Shown here piece after piece: positions 43,225 to 51,946 of a stretch of DNA of 64,000 nt (positions are counted from its first letter, which is position 1; each line of letters begins with the position of its first letter). Position numbers and translations under genes: made by a program. The stretch is from contig NZ_FYEA01000008.1 of assembly GCF_900187605.1 (NCBI RefSeq), forward strand, positions 1-64,000, written 5' to 3'. This stretch comes from Pseudomonas sp. Irchel 3H7. Its GTDB lineage: Bacteria > Pseudomonadota > Gammaproteobacteria > Pseudomonadales > Pseudomonadaceae. The notes beneath the pieces were generated by a model. That model saw only the letters and a list, made by a program, of their open reading frames with translations, was not told the origin of the DNA and did no database searches.

Positions 43225-44550
43225 CTAGCGAATCTGGTGTTTATGCAGCAGGCGATAAAACGTCGGTCGGGACACGCCGAGGACTTTAGCCGCCACACTG
43301 AGATTATCGCTGTGCCGATTCAACACATCGCACAGCGCCTGGCGCTCGGCGCGAGTCTTGTAGTCTTCCAGCGTGCCCATGGGCGTAGCGATCGAATGCT
43401 GGCTGATCAACCCCAGATCACGGGCCTCGATCTGCCGGCCTTCGGCCAATACCAGCCCACGCCGTACACGGTTGGCCAATTCACGGACATTGCCCGGCCA
43501 GTCATGCTTGCCCATGGCAATCAGCGCATCTTCACTAAAGCTGCGTGGGCGTCGGCCGGTTTCATGGCTGTAGAAGTGCGAAAAATGGTTGGCCAGCATC
43601 GACAGATCACCGTGACGTTCACGCAGCGGCGCGGTGACCACTTGCAACACGTTGAGCCGGTAATACAGATCTTCACGAAATCGCTTTTTCTCGATGGCCG
43701 CCTCTAGGTCGACGTGGGTCGCTGCCAGAACGCGCACATCCACCGGGATCGGCTGACTGCCTCCGACACGTTCGATGTGCCGTTCCTGCAGGAAGCGCAA
43801 CAGATTGGCTTGCAGTTCCAGCGGCAGATCACCGATCTCATCCAAAAACAATGTGCCGCCATTGGCCGCTTCAATACGCCCGATCTTGCGCTGATGGGCG
43901 CCGGTAAACGCACCTTTCTCGTGGCCGAACAGCTCGGACTGAATCAGGTGCTCGGGAATTGCCCCGCAATTGATTGCCACAAACGGTTTGTTGTGACGCT
44001 GGGATTGCCGATGCAGCGTGCGTGCAACCAGTTCTTTACCCGTGCCGCTTTCACCGCGGATCAATACCGGCGATTCGGTCGGCGCCAGTTTGCTGAGCAA
44101 TTTGCGCAGTTCGCGGATCGGTTTGCTGTCGCCAAGCAATTCGTGTTCGGGCTGATCCACATGAATCGTGCCCTGCCCGCGCAAACGCGCCATGCCGAAT
44201 GCCCGGCCGAGGGTAACCTGCACCCGCGACACGTCGAACGGCAAGGTGTGAAAATCGAAAAACCATTCACAGACGAAGTCACCGACGTTTTGTAAACGCA
44301 GGACTTCCTGATTGAGCACGGCGATCCATTCGGTGCCGCTGCGACTGATCAGTTCCTTGACGGCTTCAGGTCGTTCGAGGTGAAACGGCTGCAATCGCAA
44401 CAAGCCGACATCACAACTTCGATCGGCGGCATTTTCCAGAGTGCAGCTATCAACATCCCAACCTACGGCGCGTAATCCGGGCAATAAGCGGTGGCAATCG
44501 TCGCAGGGATCGACCACCAATAAACGTCGTAACGCTGGCGCTTCGCTCAT
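43225..44550 (-). CDS. Sigma-54-dependent enhancer-binding regulator (VpsR-like)
   Basis: A 441-residue AAA+ activator. The N-terminal domain (residues 1-130) begins RRLLVVDPCDDCHRLLPGLRAVGWDVD, a receiver-like/VpsR-type sensor lacking most canonical phosphorylation residues. The AAA+ core has Walker A GESGTGKE near 165, the sigma-54-contact GAFTGA near 215, and Walker B LFLDEIGD near 235. A C-terminal FIS-type HTH (LSVAAKVLGVSRPTFYRLLHKH) follows. Position and motifs make it the prime candidate activator of fapA. FleQ-like or c-di-GMP control is possible but not proven by sequence. Confidence 0.85.
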   Translation of the reverse strand: MSEAPALRRLLVVDPCDDCHRLLPGLRAVGWDVDSCTLENAADRSCDVGLLRLQPFHLERPEAVKELISRSGTEWIAVLNQEVLRLQNVGDFVCEWFFDFHTLPFDVSRVQVTLGRAFGMARLRGQGTIHVDQPEHELLGDSKPIRELRKLLSKLAPTESPVLIRGESGTGKELVARTLHRQSQRHNKPFVAINCGAIPEHLIQSELFGHEKGAFTGAHQRKIGRIEAANGGTLFLDEIGDLPLELQANLLRFLQERHIERVGGSQPIPVDVRVLAATHVDLEAAIEKKRFREDLYYRLNVLQVVTAPLRERHGDLSMLANHFSHFYSHETGRRPRSFSEDALIAMGKHDWPGNVRELANRVRRGLVLAEGRQIEARDLGLISQHSIATPMGTLEDYKTRAERQALCDVLNRHSDNLSVAAKVLGVSRPTFYRLLHKHQIR

Positions 44551-44904
44551 GACTGTTCCTTGGCGCCAAATTATTAGAAATGATTGTAAAAACAGTCATT
44601 TGGCAGACACGACTGTAACATTAGCAAGATTTTGACAGGGCCTTGTATCGATTGCTTATAGGTGTACAAGCAAACACGTTATAAGAACAGAAGTTGTTAG
44701 TCAGCTATCTACTAATTTCTGCCTTAACCTTTCAGTGAGCTTTCAAAAACCTGTCTGTAAAGCAACGCCATGAAAGAAAGTTGAAATTTCTTTGTTTCAT
44801 GTGTGACCCGCCTGCGGGTTCGGTGCATCAGTACAAGTACCAGCCGAACGGTAAGCCCAACCGACGGCACATCACTTGATTGGGCACGACAGAGAGAAAA
44901 ACCC
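44551..44904. other. AT-rich divergent gap with a 33-base palindrome
   Basis: No gene is seen in 354 bases. A plus-strand TTGACA (44633-44638) with TTATAG about 18 bases later may be a sigma-70 promoter for the gene at 44905. The inverted repeat CATGAAAGAAAG / CTTTGTTTCATG with a nine-base centre lies at 44769-44801. A short ACCCGC-CT-GCGGGT hairpin follows at 44806-44820. Confidence 0.5.
44769..44801. promoter_or_regulatory. 33-base inverted repeat (possible operator)
   Basis: Arms CATGAAAGAAAG and CTTTGTTTCATG pair at 11 of 12 positions around a nine-base centre. It lies 103-135 bases upstream of the gene at 44905 and could be a binding site for a dimeric regulator or an RNA hairpin. Confidence 0.45.
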
Positions 44905-45171
44905 ATGACCGCCCCGCTCCGTATCAACGAAGCTCTTCTGATTGCCAACCACGCGTTCAAACCTTTCCAGTGCGTGGCCTGGGCGCCACAAGACGGCAAT
45001 GGCGAACTGAGCCTGACCGTGATTGACCGGACCAATAACAGTATCGGTCGCAAACAGATCCCGAGCAGCGCCTACTCTGATCCGGCGCAACTCGAGCAAC
45101 TGCTGCAGCAGGCGCGCGCTGAACTCAGCAAAGAAGGTCACTTGCTGCAATCCTGGTCGATGCCACACTAA
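44905..45171 (+). CDS. Small soluble protein of unknown function (88 residues)
   Basis: A short protein starting MTAPLRINEALLIANHAFKPFQCVAWAPQDGNGELSLTVID. It has no signal peptide or membrane segment. The pattern (short alpha/beta with a C-terminal amphipathic helix QLEQLLQQARAEL) resembles small Pseudomonas stress-type proteins, but I do not recognise the family with certainty. A GAGAGAAAAA run before the ATG is a weak ribosome-binding site. A perfect nine-pair hairpin follows at 45184-45207. Low confidence in function, moderate in being a gene. Confidence 0.65.
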   Translation: MTAPLRINEALLIANHAFKPFQCVAWAPQDGNGELSLTVIDRTNNSIGRKQIPSSAYSDPAQLEQLLQQARAELSKEGHLLQSWSMPH

Positions 45172-45183
45172 CAACCGGGTAAT

Positions 45184-45207
45184 GCGGATGACGTTCAGGT
45201 CATCCGC
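45184..45207 (+). terminator. Hairpin terminator candidate
   Basis: GCGGATGAC-GTTCAG-GTCATCCGC is a perfect nine-base-pair stem with a six-base loop, followed by CCTCTTCCC. It lies 12 bases after the small gene's stop. Confidence 0.6.
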
Positions 45208-45450
45208 CCTCTTCCCTTAGTTGCAGTCTTTTTAACGCTCGGTACTTTTGTACAACTATTTGCAACGTGTTCAGGCTTAACTGCTTGGGCGGCTTGCTAT
45301 TGGTTCAAAAAGACACTGTTCTGGCACAGTGCGACCCTCCACCTGTTAGTTCTTACAGTTGTACTTCTCCCGGTTCAGGGATTGAATGTTCCGCTCATGC
45401 AGTTACCCATCCGGTTTCCGGTCCAGGTCAACTCGCAAGGAGATGCGTGC

Positions 45451-46752
45451 ATGTCCACTCTGAACACTTTTGCGCTGCCGGCGGTATCGACGTCTTTATT
45501 GAGCCGAGCCGGTCAACTCGACAGAACATTTGCCGCCACCGGCGTCGCTCAAGTGTATTTCACTGGCAGCGTCTCCAGCCTGACCGAGGACATTGCCCTC
45601 GATGCGCAGGGGCGCGTTCTGGTCGCAGCAAAGGTCGGCGTCGCTACCGGCAGCCGATTCGGCCTGGCGCGGATGCTGGCCGATGGCTCGGCCGATCTGA
45701 CCTTCGGTGATAACGGCAGCGTGATCGACACCTTTGCCCCGGGTTTTGAAGCCACGGCCGGCAAAGTTCAGACGCTACCCGACGGGCGCATCCTGCTGGC
45801 CGGGCTGCATTATGAAAACGCTTATCGCACCCTGCCCGCCCTCGCTATGTTCGATGCCCAGGGCAAACCGGATGTGCGCTTCGGTGACAACGGTCGCCAG
45901 GTGGTGCGCCTGCCGGGCGATTTGTCCATGGGCAGCCGTGACAGCTGGTTGCCGCCAGGTGTGCCGGGGGCCGAAGCCAGCGATTTCGTCGTTCAGGACG
46001 ATGGCCATATCCTGCTCATCGCCAATCACCACTTCGAACTCGCCGACCATGCCGGCATGCTGATTCGCCTCAAACCCGACGGCCGCCTGGATGAAACCTT
46101 TAATGGCCGTGGCTTCGTTATGGTTCGCCACTTGCTGCTCAATACCTGGCTCAGCAGCCTGCTACTGCAAAGGGACGGGCGGATTGTGGTGGCAGGTTCC
46201 ATCGATTTTCCGCAGGAAGGTCTGTTGGCGCGCTACCTGCCCGACGGCCGCCTCGACGAGCGTTTCGCCGTGGACGGCTTCATGGCCTTCAAGGCGCACG
46301 GTAAAAGTGCTCAGGTCAGTCAGGTGATCGAAACCTCAGAGGCACTGCACTGTTTCGGCAGCAGTCGCGACCCGATTCGCTGCCTGGCATTCAGCCCGCA
46401 CACAAACGGTCGCCCTAACCTGCACAACCATGGCGGCCAGCCACAATTATTGGAGATCGGCCCCAGCGGCTGCCAATGGAGCGCCGCCCAACGCATGGCG
46501 GACGGCCGCATCATCGCGGTCGGCGCAACCATTGGTGGAATCGAAGCGGACTTTATCGTCGCCCGTTACTCGAGTGATGGCGGCCTGGATCACAGTTTTG
46601 GCGACGGCAAAGGCTGGCTGCGCACGCGCTTGGGGCGCAGCCTGGACACAGCCAATTCGCTGGCTGTGCAAGCGGATGACGCGATCCTTGTCGGCGGTTA
46701 TTCGCTGGATGGCAACTATCGGGCGATGGTGGCGCGGTATCTAAATTCATAG
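45451..46752 (+). CDS. Delta-60 repeat (beta-propeller-like) protein
   Basis: A 433-residue protein built of about six repeats of the delta-60 type. Each has DGRI(L/V)(L/V)AG, a following (A/L)RYLPDGRLDxxF and a G-x-G loop, for example DGRIVVAGSIDFPQEGLLARYLPDGRLDERFAVDG and DGRIIAVGATIGG..FIVARYSSDGGLDHSFGDG. No signal peptide is evident at MSTLNTFALPAV; AAGGAG lies 10 bases before this ATG. Delta-60 proteins form propellers and are often surface-associated or of unknown role. It precedes the Ig-repeat gene on the same strand by 125 bases. Confidence 0.8.
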   Translation: MSTLNTFALPAVSTSLLSRAGQLDRTFAATGVAQVYFTGSVSSLTEDIALDAQGRVLVAAKVGVATGSRFGLARMLADGSADLTFGDNGSVIDTFAPGFEATAGKVQTLPDGRILLAGLHYENAYRTLPALAMFDAQGKPDVRFGDNGRQVVRLPGDLSMGSRDSWLPPGVPGAEASDFVVQDDGHILLIANHHFELADHAGMLIRLKPDGRLDETFNGRGFVMVRHLLLNTWLSSLLLQRDGRIVVAGSIDFPQEGLLARYLPDGRLDERFAVDGFMAFKAHGKSAQVSQVIETSEALHCFGSSRDPIRCLAFSPHTNGRPNLHNHGGQPQLLEIGPSGCQWSAAQRMADGRIIAVGATIGGIEADFIVARYSSDGGLDHSFGDGKGWLRTRLGRSLDTANSLAVQADDAILVGGYSLDGNYRAMVARYLNS

Positions 46753-46877
46753 GCGAGCCGTACGTCGGGAATGGCCTTGTACCTGTAATTTCTGACAGTA
46801 GACGTCAACCTTGATCGGGCATCAGATAGCAGGGCGCGCAGAACATTGCGTGCTCTACCCGAAAAAGGAATTTTGAT

Positions 46878-47804
46878 ATGAACGATCTAGTGACACCTTC
46901 CAAACATCGCACATCGGTTGAACTGTCCTCAGGAAGCACCGAGCTTGTAGCGCCGAGGATTCTCTCAATCACCAATGGTGACGATATCTCCATCCCACCT
47001 GACGGCACTACCACGAACGGCAATCTGTCTTTTTTCGGTTCGGCGGAGCCGAATCAGTTAGCAGTGATGCTGGACAATGGGATTCCCGCACACCACCTCG
47101 TGACTGTTGACGAACGTGGTGATTTCAGCGCCCTGCTGCTTGATCAGGCACGGGGTATTCACGCATACAGCGTGGCAACCTCCGATGGTCAAGTGTCAGC
47201 GACGTGGACTGTTGAAGTGGATGTCAGCGAAAAGGTCTCAATCGACTCGGTTTACGATGCTGCCGGTAGGCACGTCGGAAACGGTGAGACTACATTTCAA
47301 AATGAACTGAATTTTATTGGCAAGGGCGCGCCTGGCAAAGTAGTGGAGTTGGTGAATAACGGCACAGTGCTAAGCCTCCTGAATGTCGGAACAGACGGGC
47401 ATTGGAGCGCCAACATCAAGGATCTCAAGACAGGCACCCAAAACTTCATCGCTCGGGAAACCAATGGGCAGCATTCCTCGTCATGGCGGGTCCTGATAAA
47501 GCAACCTGCACCGATCAGCATCCAATTTGTCTTGGGCAATGAAAGTTTCCAATTGATCGGCAATCAAGAAACCACAACCGATCGATCAGTGACATTGGTG
47601 GGTACGGCAACCCCCGGTGAAACAGGCTGGATTGTCGACTATCACCGTGACTTGGTGCCCTTCGCTGCAAATGAACACGGTGTTTACTCCGCAAAAATCG
47701 AAGACCTGAAAGAAAACTTGGTTCACACCTTCAGACTCCGATCCGACCTAGGGCGGCTCTCGGCGCCGTGGGCAATCAGGGTGATTTCGTCGAAATTGCG
47801 ATAA
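46878..47804 (+). CDS. Three-repeat Ig-like protein without export signal
   Basis: A 308-residue protein made of three bacterial-Ig-like repeats of about 90 residues (26-114, 120-206, 213-303). Each ends in an SxxW(R/T/A) motif (SATWTVEV, SSSWRVLI, SAPWAIRV) and starts with (I/V)xSV/xITNG-like strands. There is no signal peptide or anchor. Its base composition looks lower in GC than its neighbours. It could be a C-terminal-type adhesin module exported by another system, or an intracellular partner. I do not recognise a specific family member. AAGGA lies 8 bases before the ATG. Confidence 0.7.
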   Translation: MNDLVTPSKHRTSVELSSGSTELVAPRILSITNGDDISIPPDGTTTNGNLSFFGSAEPNQLAVMLDNGIPAHHLVTVDERGDFSALLLDQARGIHAYSVATSDGQVSATWTVEVDVSEKVSIDSVYDAAGRHVGNGETTFQNELNFIGKGAPGKVVELVNNGTVLSLLNVGTDGHWSANIKDLKTGTQNFIARETNGQHSSSWRVLIKQPAPISIQFVLGNESFQLIGNQETTTDRSVTLVGTATPGETGWIVDYHRDLVPFAANEHGVYSAKIEDLKENLVHTFRLRSDLGRLSAPWAIRVISSKLR

Positions 47805-47821
47805 ACGCTTTCCGGCGACAG

Positions 47822-47860
47822 ACAAGGGCCCGTCGAGTCGTGACTCGGTGGGCCTTTGTC
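47822..47860 (+). terminator. Hairpin terminator after the Ig-repeat gene
   Basis: ACAAGGGCCCGTCGAGTC-GT-GACTCGGTGGGCCTTTGT forms a long GC-rich stem with a short T tail, 17 bases after the stop. Confidence 0.72.
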
Positions 47861-47977
47861 ATTCCAGGGTGAAACATGCCAGGCTTGCAAAAAAGACATC
47901 GGTCAAATCCGGTAACACCTTGAACTTGCCCGCCACATCCGGCAACTTGCGCGCTTCTAAAAGACAAGGAGCAACCG

Positions 47978-49480
47978 ATGTCCGGTTCAATGGCCCAGGC
48001 GTTCGCGCACAATTTTCTCGGGCAATCGCCACGCTGGTACAAGGCGACCATCGTCGGTTTTCTGATCCTCAATGCGCTGGTGCTGTTCACGGTTGGCCCG
48101 GTAGCGGCCGGCTGGCTGTTGGTGATCGAATTCATCTTCACCCTGGCGATGGCGCTCAAGTGCTATCCGCTGATGCCTGGTGGCTTGTTGTTGATCGAAG
48201 CACTGCTGCTGAAGATGACCACGCCACAGGCGCTTTACGATGAGCTGGTGCACAACTTCCCGGTGATCCTGCTGCTGATGTTTATGGTGGCCGGCATCTA
48301 TTTCATGAAGGATCTATTGCTGTTTCTGTTCTCGCGGCTGCTGTTGGGCGTGCGGTCAAAAGCGGCACTGGCCTTGATGTTCTGCTTTCTTTCGGCGTTT
48401 CTCTCGGCGTTTCTCGATGCTCTGACGGTGACCGCGGTAATCATCAGTGCAGCGGTCGGTTTCTATTCCGTCTATCACCGCGTCGCCTCCGGCAATGATC
48501 CGCGCCAGGACAGTGAGTTCGCTGACGACCAGAACCTGCCAAAACTGCATCACGACGATCTGGAACAATTCCGCGCCTTCCTGCGCAGCCTGCTGATGCA
48601 CGGTGCGGTCGGTACGGCATTGGGCGGCGTCTGCACGCTGGTGGGCGAACCGCAGAACCTGCTGATCGGCCACGAAATGGGTTGGCACTTCGGTGAGTTC
48701 TTCCAGAAGGTCGCCCCGGTTTCGCTGCCAGTGCTGGCGGCGGGTCTGGTCACCTGCGTGCTGCTGGAGAAACTGCGCTGGTTCGGTTACGGCACACTGC
48801 TGCCGGACAACGTTCGCACAGTGCTGGCCAACTACGCCGCCGAAGACAATGCCGAACGCACAGCTCGCCAACGCGCTGCGCTGCTGGTGCAAGGTGCAGC
48901 CGCACTGATCCTGATCGGTTGCCTGGCCTTTCACATCGCAGAAGTCGGCTTGATCGGGTTGATGGTGATTGTGTTGATCACCGCGTTTACCGGTATCACC
49001 GACGAGCATCGTCTGGGCAGCGCATTCAAGGACGCCATGCCATTCACGGCGTTGCTGGTGGTGTTTTTTGCGGTGGTGGCGGTCATTCACGATCAACAGT
49101 TGTTTGCGCCGCTGATTCAGTGGGTGCTGGCGCTGCCGGTCGAACAACAACCGGGCATGTTGTTTATCGCCAACGGCCTGTTGTCGGCGATCAGTGACAA
49201 CGTGTTTGTCGCGACGATCTACATCACCGAAGTGAAACAGGCGTTCCTCGCCGGGCACATGAGCCGTGAGCATTTCGAGACATTGGCGATCGCGATCAAT
49301 ACCGGTACCAATCTGCCGAGCGTGGCGACGCCAAATGGTCAGGCTGCATTCCTGTTTCTGCTGACCTCGGCGATTGCGCCGCTGGTGCGTTTGTCGTACG
49401 GGCGGATGGTGTGGATGGCGTTGCCGTACACGTTCGTCATGGGCCTGTTGGGCTGGTACGCGGTGAGCTACTGGCTCTGA
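47978..49480 (+). CDS. Na+/H+ antiporter NhaB
   Basis: A 500-residue membrane protein with about 12 predicted helices, matching NhaB of Pseudomonas. Blocks include FLSAFLSAFLDALTVTAVIISAAVGFYSVYHRVASG, GTALGGVCTLVGEPQNLLIGHEMGWHFGEFF and SAISDNVFVATIYITEVKQAF, plus NTGTNLPSVATPNGQAAFLFLL. It exports Na+ in exchange for protons for salt and pH control. AAGGAGC lies before the ATG. A REP pair follows the stop. Confidence 0.95.
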   Translation: MSGSMAQAFAHNFLGQSPRWYKATIVGFLILNALVLFTVGPVAAGWLLVIEFIFTLAMALKCYPLMPGGLLLIEALLLKMTTPQALYDELVHNFPVILLLMFMVAGIYFMKDLLLFLFSRLLLGVRSKAALALMFCFLSAFLSAFLDALTVTAVIISAAVGFYSVYHRVASGNDPRQDSEFADDQNLPKLHHDDLEQFRAFLRSLLMHGAVGTALGGVCTLVGEPQNLLIGHEMGWHFGEFFQKVAPVSLPVLAAGLVTCVLLEKLRWFGYGTLLPDNVRTVLANYAAEDNAERTARQRAALLVQGAAALILIGCLAFHIAEVGLIGLMVIVLITAFTGITDEHRLGSAFKDAMPFTALLVVFFAVVAVIHDQQLFAPLIQWVLALPVEQQPGMLFIANGLLSAISDNVFVATIYITEVKQAFLAGHMSREHFETLAIAINTGTNLPSVATPNGQAAFLFLLTSAIAPLVRLSYGRMVWMALPYTFVMGLLGWYAVSYWL

Positions 49481-49498
49481 TCAACACCGCGTAAAAAC

Positions 49499-49587
49499 TG
49501 TAGGAGTGAGCCTGCTCGCGATAGCGGTGTGTCAGCCCAGGAAATGGTGACTGATGCATTGCTATCGCGAGCAGGCTCACTCCTACA
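49499..49587. repeat. REP pair (GTAGGAGTGAGCCTGCTCGCGAT type)
   Basis: TGTAGGAGTGAGCCTGCTCGCGATAG and the inverse flank about 40 bases in the convergent gap between nhaB and the HAD-hydrolase gene. Confidence 0.88.
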
Positions 49588-49604
49588 TTTGGTTTTGCGT
49601 GCTT

Positions 49605-50426
49605 TCAGTGAGGGAGGATGTATTTCTCGATGGCCTGGGCGACGCCGTCTTCGGTGTTCGGCGCGGTGACCACGTCAGCCTGACGCTTTACCGCCTCCTC
49701 CGCCTGCCCCATGGCAATCGACAATCCCGCGCAATGAAACATCGCCGGGTCGTTGCCGCCATCACCGATGGCCGCTGTCTGTTCCAGTGGAATCCCGAGA
49801 TGCGCGGCCAGGGTCGCCAGTGCGGTGCCTTTGTTGGCCTCCAGCGCCGTGACATCGAGATACACCGGTTGCGAGCGTGACACTTGTGCCATGCCATTGA
49901 CTTTGGGCAACAGGCGCGCCTCCAGTTCAATCAACAGTTCAGTGTTGTTACTGGTCGCGACAATCTTGTCGATACGCTCCAGATAGGGCTCGAAACTCTC
50001 CACCACCACCGGCGGATAACCGAGGCCATGCTGTTCGCGCGGCACCATCGGCCCGTGCGGATCCTTGAGCAGCCAGTCACCGCCGCTGAACACCCAGATT
50101 TCGACATCAGGCTGATCGGCGAACGTTGCCAGGGCAATCAGCGCCGTCGTCGCCGGCAGGTAATGCGCAACCAGCAAACTGCCATCCGGATTGACGATGG
50201 TTCCACCGTTGAACGCCGCTGTCGGCAGATCAACGCCCAGGGCTTCGATCTGCTGCAACATGGCCTTCGGTGGTCTGCCCGTGGCGAGGCTGAACAACAC
50301 GCCGGCCTCGCGCAGCGAGCGCACCGCGTCAATGGTGCGCTGACTCAAACTGTGATCGGGCAGCAACAGTGTGCCGTCCATGTCGCTGAGCAGAAAACGG
50401 ACAGGTTGTTTCGGCAATTCACTCAT
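49605..50426 (-). CDS. HAD-superfamily hydrolase, Cof/YidA type
   Basis: A 273-residue cytosolic phosphatase of the HAD-IIB (Cof) family. Motif I is LLSDMDGTLLLPD near residues 12-24, motif II the TG run SLATGRP near 53, and motif IV AIGDGGNDPAMF near 217. Likely sugar-phosphate or pyridoxal-phosphate substrates are known for the family, but the exact one is not visible. Its ATG overlaps the zwf stop (ATGA), so it is translated together with zwf. Confidence 0.88.
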   Translation of the reverse strand: MSELPKQPVRFLLSDMDGTLLLPDHSLSQRTIDAVRSLREAGVLFSLATGRPPKAMLQQIEALGVDLPTAAFNGGTIVNPDGSLLVAHYLPATTALIALATFADQPDVEIWVFSGGDWLLKDPHGPMVPREQHGLGYPPVVVESFEPYLERIDKIVATSNNTELLIELEARLLPKVNGMAQVSRSQPVYLDVTALEANKGTALATLAAHLGIPLEQTAAIGDGGNDPAMFHCAGLSIAMGQAEEAVKRQADVVTAPNTEDGVAQAIEKYILPH

Positions 50427-51946
50427 CCCAGGCCATGCCAGACGCGACCATCGCGAGTCAGCAGATCTTCGGCAGCCTGCGGGCCGTCTTCACCGGCGGC
50501 GTAGGTCTGCACACTTGCATCCTGCTGCCAGGCATCAAGGAACGGTTGCACCGCACGCCAGCCATTCTCGATGTTGTCAGCACGCTGGAACAGCGTCTGA
50601 TCGCCGGTCAGGCAGTCGTAGATCAGCGTTTCGTAACCGGTCGACGGCTGCATCTCGAAAAAGTCCTTGTAGGCAAAACCCAGTTCGATGTTGGCCATGT
50701 TCAACGCCGGCCCCGGCCGTTTAGCCAGCAGGTCGAACCACATGCCTTCGTTCGGCTGGATCTGAATACGCAGGTAGGTCGGCTGTAATTCGTCGACTTC
50801 GGTGTCACGGAATTGCGCGTACGGCGCCGGTTTGAAGCAGATGACGATCTCGGTGTCGCGCACGCTCATGCGTTTGCCGGTGCGCAGGTAGAACGGCACG
50901 CCGACCCAGCGCCAGTTGTCGATCATCACCTTGAGTGCGACGTAGGTTTCTGTGTTGCTGTCAGGCGAAACGTTGGCCTCCTGGCGATAGCCGTTCAGCG
51001 ACTTGCCATCGACTTCGCCGGCGCTGTACTGGCCACGAACCGAGTTGGCCCGTGCCTCTTCAGTTGTCCAGGGACGAATCGCGCCAACCACTTTGGCCTT
51101 CTCACCGCGAACCGCGTCGGCGCCGAATGCCGCCGGCGGCTCCATGGCTACCATGGCGAGCAACTGGAACAGGTGATTGGGCACCATGTCACGCAGGGCG
51201 CCGGTGTGCTCGTAAAAGCTGCCACGGGTTTCGACACCGACGGTTTCAGCTGCAGTGATCTGCACGTGGTCGATGTAGTGATTGTTCCAGAAGGCTTCGA
51301 AGAGGCTGTTGGAGAACCGGCTGACCAGAATGTTCTGCACGGTTTCCTTGCCCAGATAATGGTCGATCCGATAGATCTGCTTCTCGGACATCACCTTGAG
51401 CAAACAGGCGTTCAACGCTTCGGCAGTTTGCAGATCGGAGCCGAAGGGCTTCTCGATCACCACTCTTCTGAACGCTTCGGGGGTTTCTTCGAGCAGTTTC
51501 GCGGCGCCCAGTCGGCGCACTACTTCACTGAAGAAACGCGGCGCGGTGGCCAGGTAGAACACCGCATTGCCGGTGCCACTGTCGGCGATTTTCGCCGCCA
51601 GCGCGGAATAAGTGCTGTCGTCCAGGAAGTCGCCCTGGACGTAGCTGATACCTTTGGCGAGCTTGGCCCACAAGGCCGGATCCAGCATCTGATCGCCCTT
51701 GCCGACTTTTGCCGCCACTTCGGTACGGATGAAGTCTTCGAGCTTCTGCGCGAAGGCCTCATCGGTAATGGCGTTGTGGTCAACGCCAACGATCCGCAGA
51801 TTTTCGTCAAGCAAGCCGTCGCGACTGAGGTTGTACAGCGCCGGCATCAGCAAGCGCTTGACCAGGTCGCCGTGGGCACCGAACAGAAACAGCGTGGTCG
51901 GTGGTGCGGGTTCTGCCTTGGATTTTCTGCGGATCGTATGGGTCAT
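50423..51946 (-). CDS. Glucose-6-phosphate 1-dehydrogenase Zwf
   Basis: A 507-residue enzyme of the pentose phosphate/Entner-Doudoroff entry. The N-terminal coenzyme motif reads GAHGDLVKRLLMPALYNL, and the active-site RIDHYLGKETVQN is near residue 190. The length fits. The ATG was placed at MTHTIRRKSKAE; it overlaps the gnd stop (ATGA). The gnd-zwf-HAD order suggests a second, oxidative pentose-phosphate-oriented copy rather than the zwf-pgl-eda operon. Confidence 0.93.
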   Translation of the reverse strand: MTHTIRRKSKAEPAPPTTLFLFGAHGDLVKRLLMPALYNLSRDGLLDENLRIVGVDHNAITDEAFAQKLEDFIRTEVAAKVGKGDQMLDPALWAKLAKGISYVQGDFLDDSTYSALAAKIADSGTGNAVFYLATAPRFFSEVVRRLGAAKLLEETPEAFRRVVIEKPFGSDLQTAEALNACLLKVMSEKQIYRIDHYLGKETVQNILVSRFSNSLFEAFWNNHYIDHVQITAAETVGVETRGSFYEHTGALRDMVPNHLFQLLAMVAMEPPAAFGADAVRGEKAKVVGAIRPWTTEEARANSVRGQYSAGEVDGKSLNGYRQEANVSPDSNTETYVALKVMIDNWRWVGVPFYLRTGKRMSVRDTEIVICFKPAPYAQFRDTEVDELQPTYLRIQIQPNEGMWFDLLAKRPGPALNMANIELGFAYKDFFEMQPSTGYETLIYDCLTGDQTLFQRADNIENGWRAVQPFLDAWQQDASVQTYAAGEDGPQAAEDLLTRDGRVWHGLG

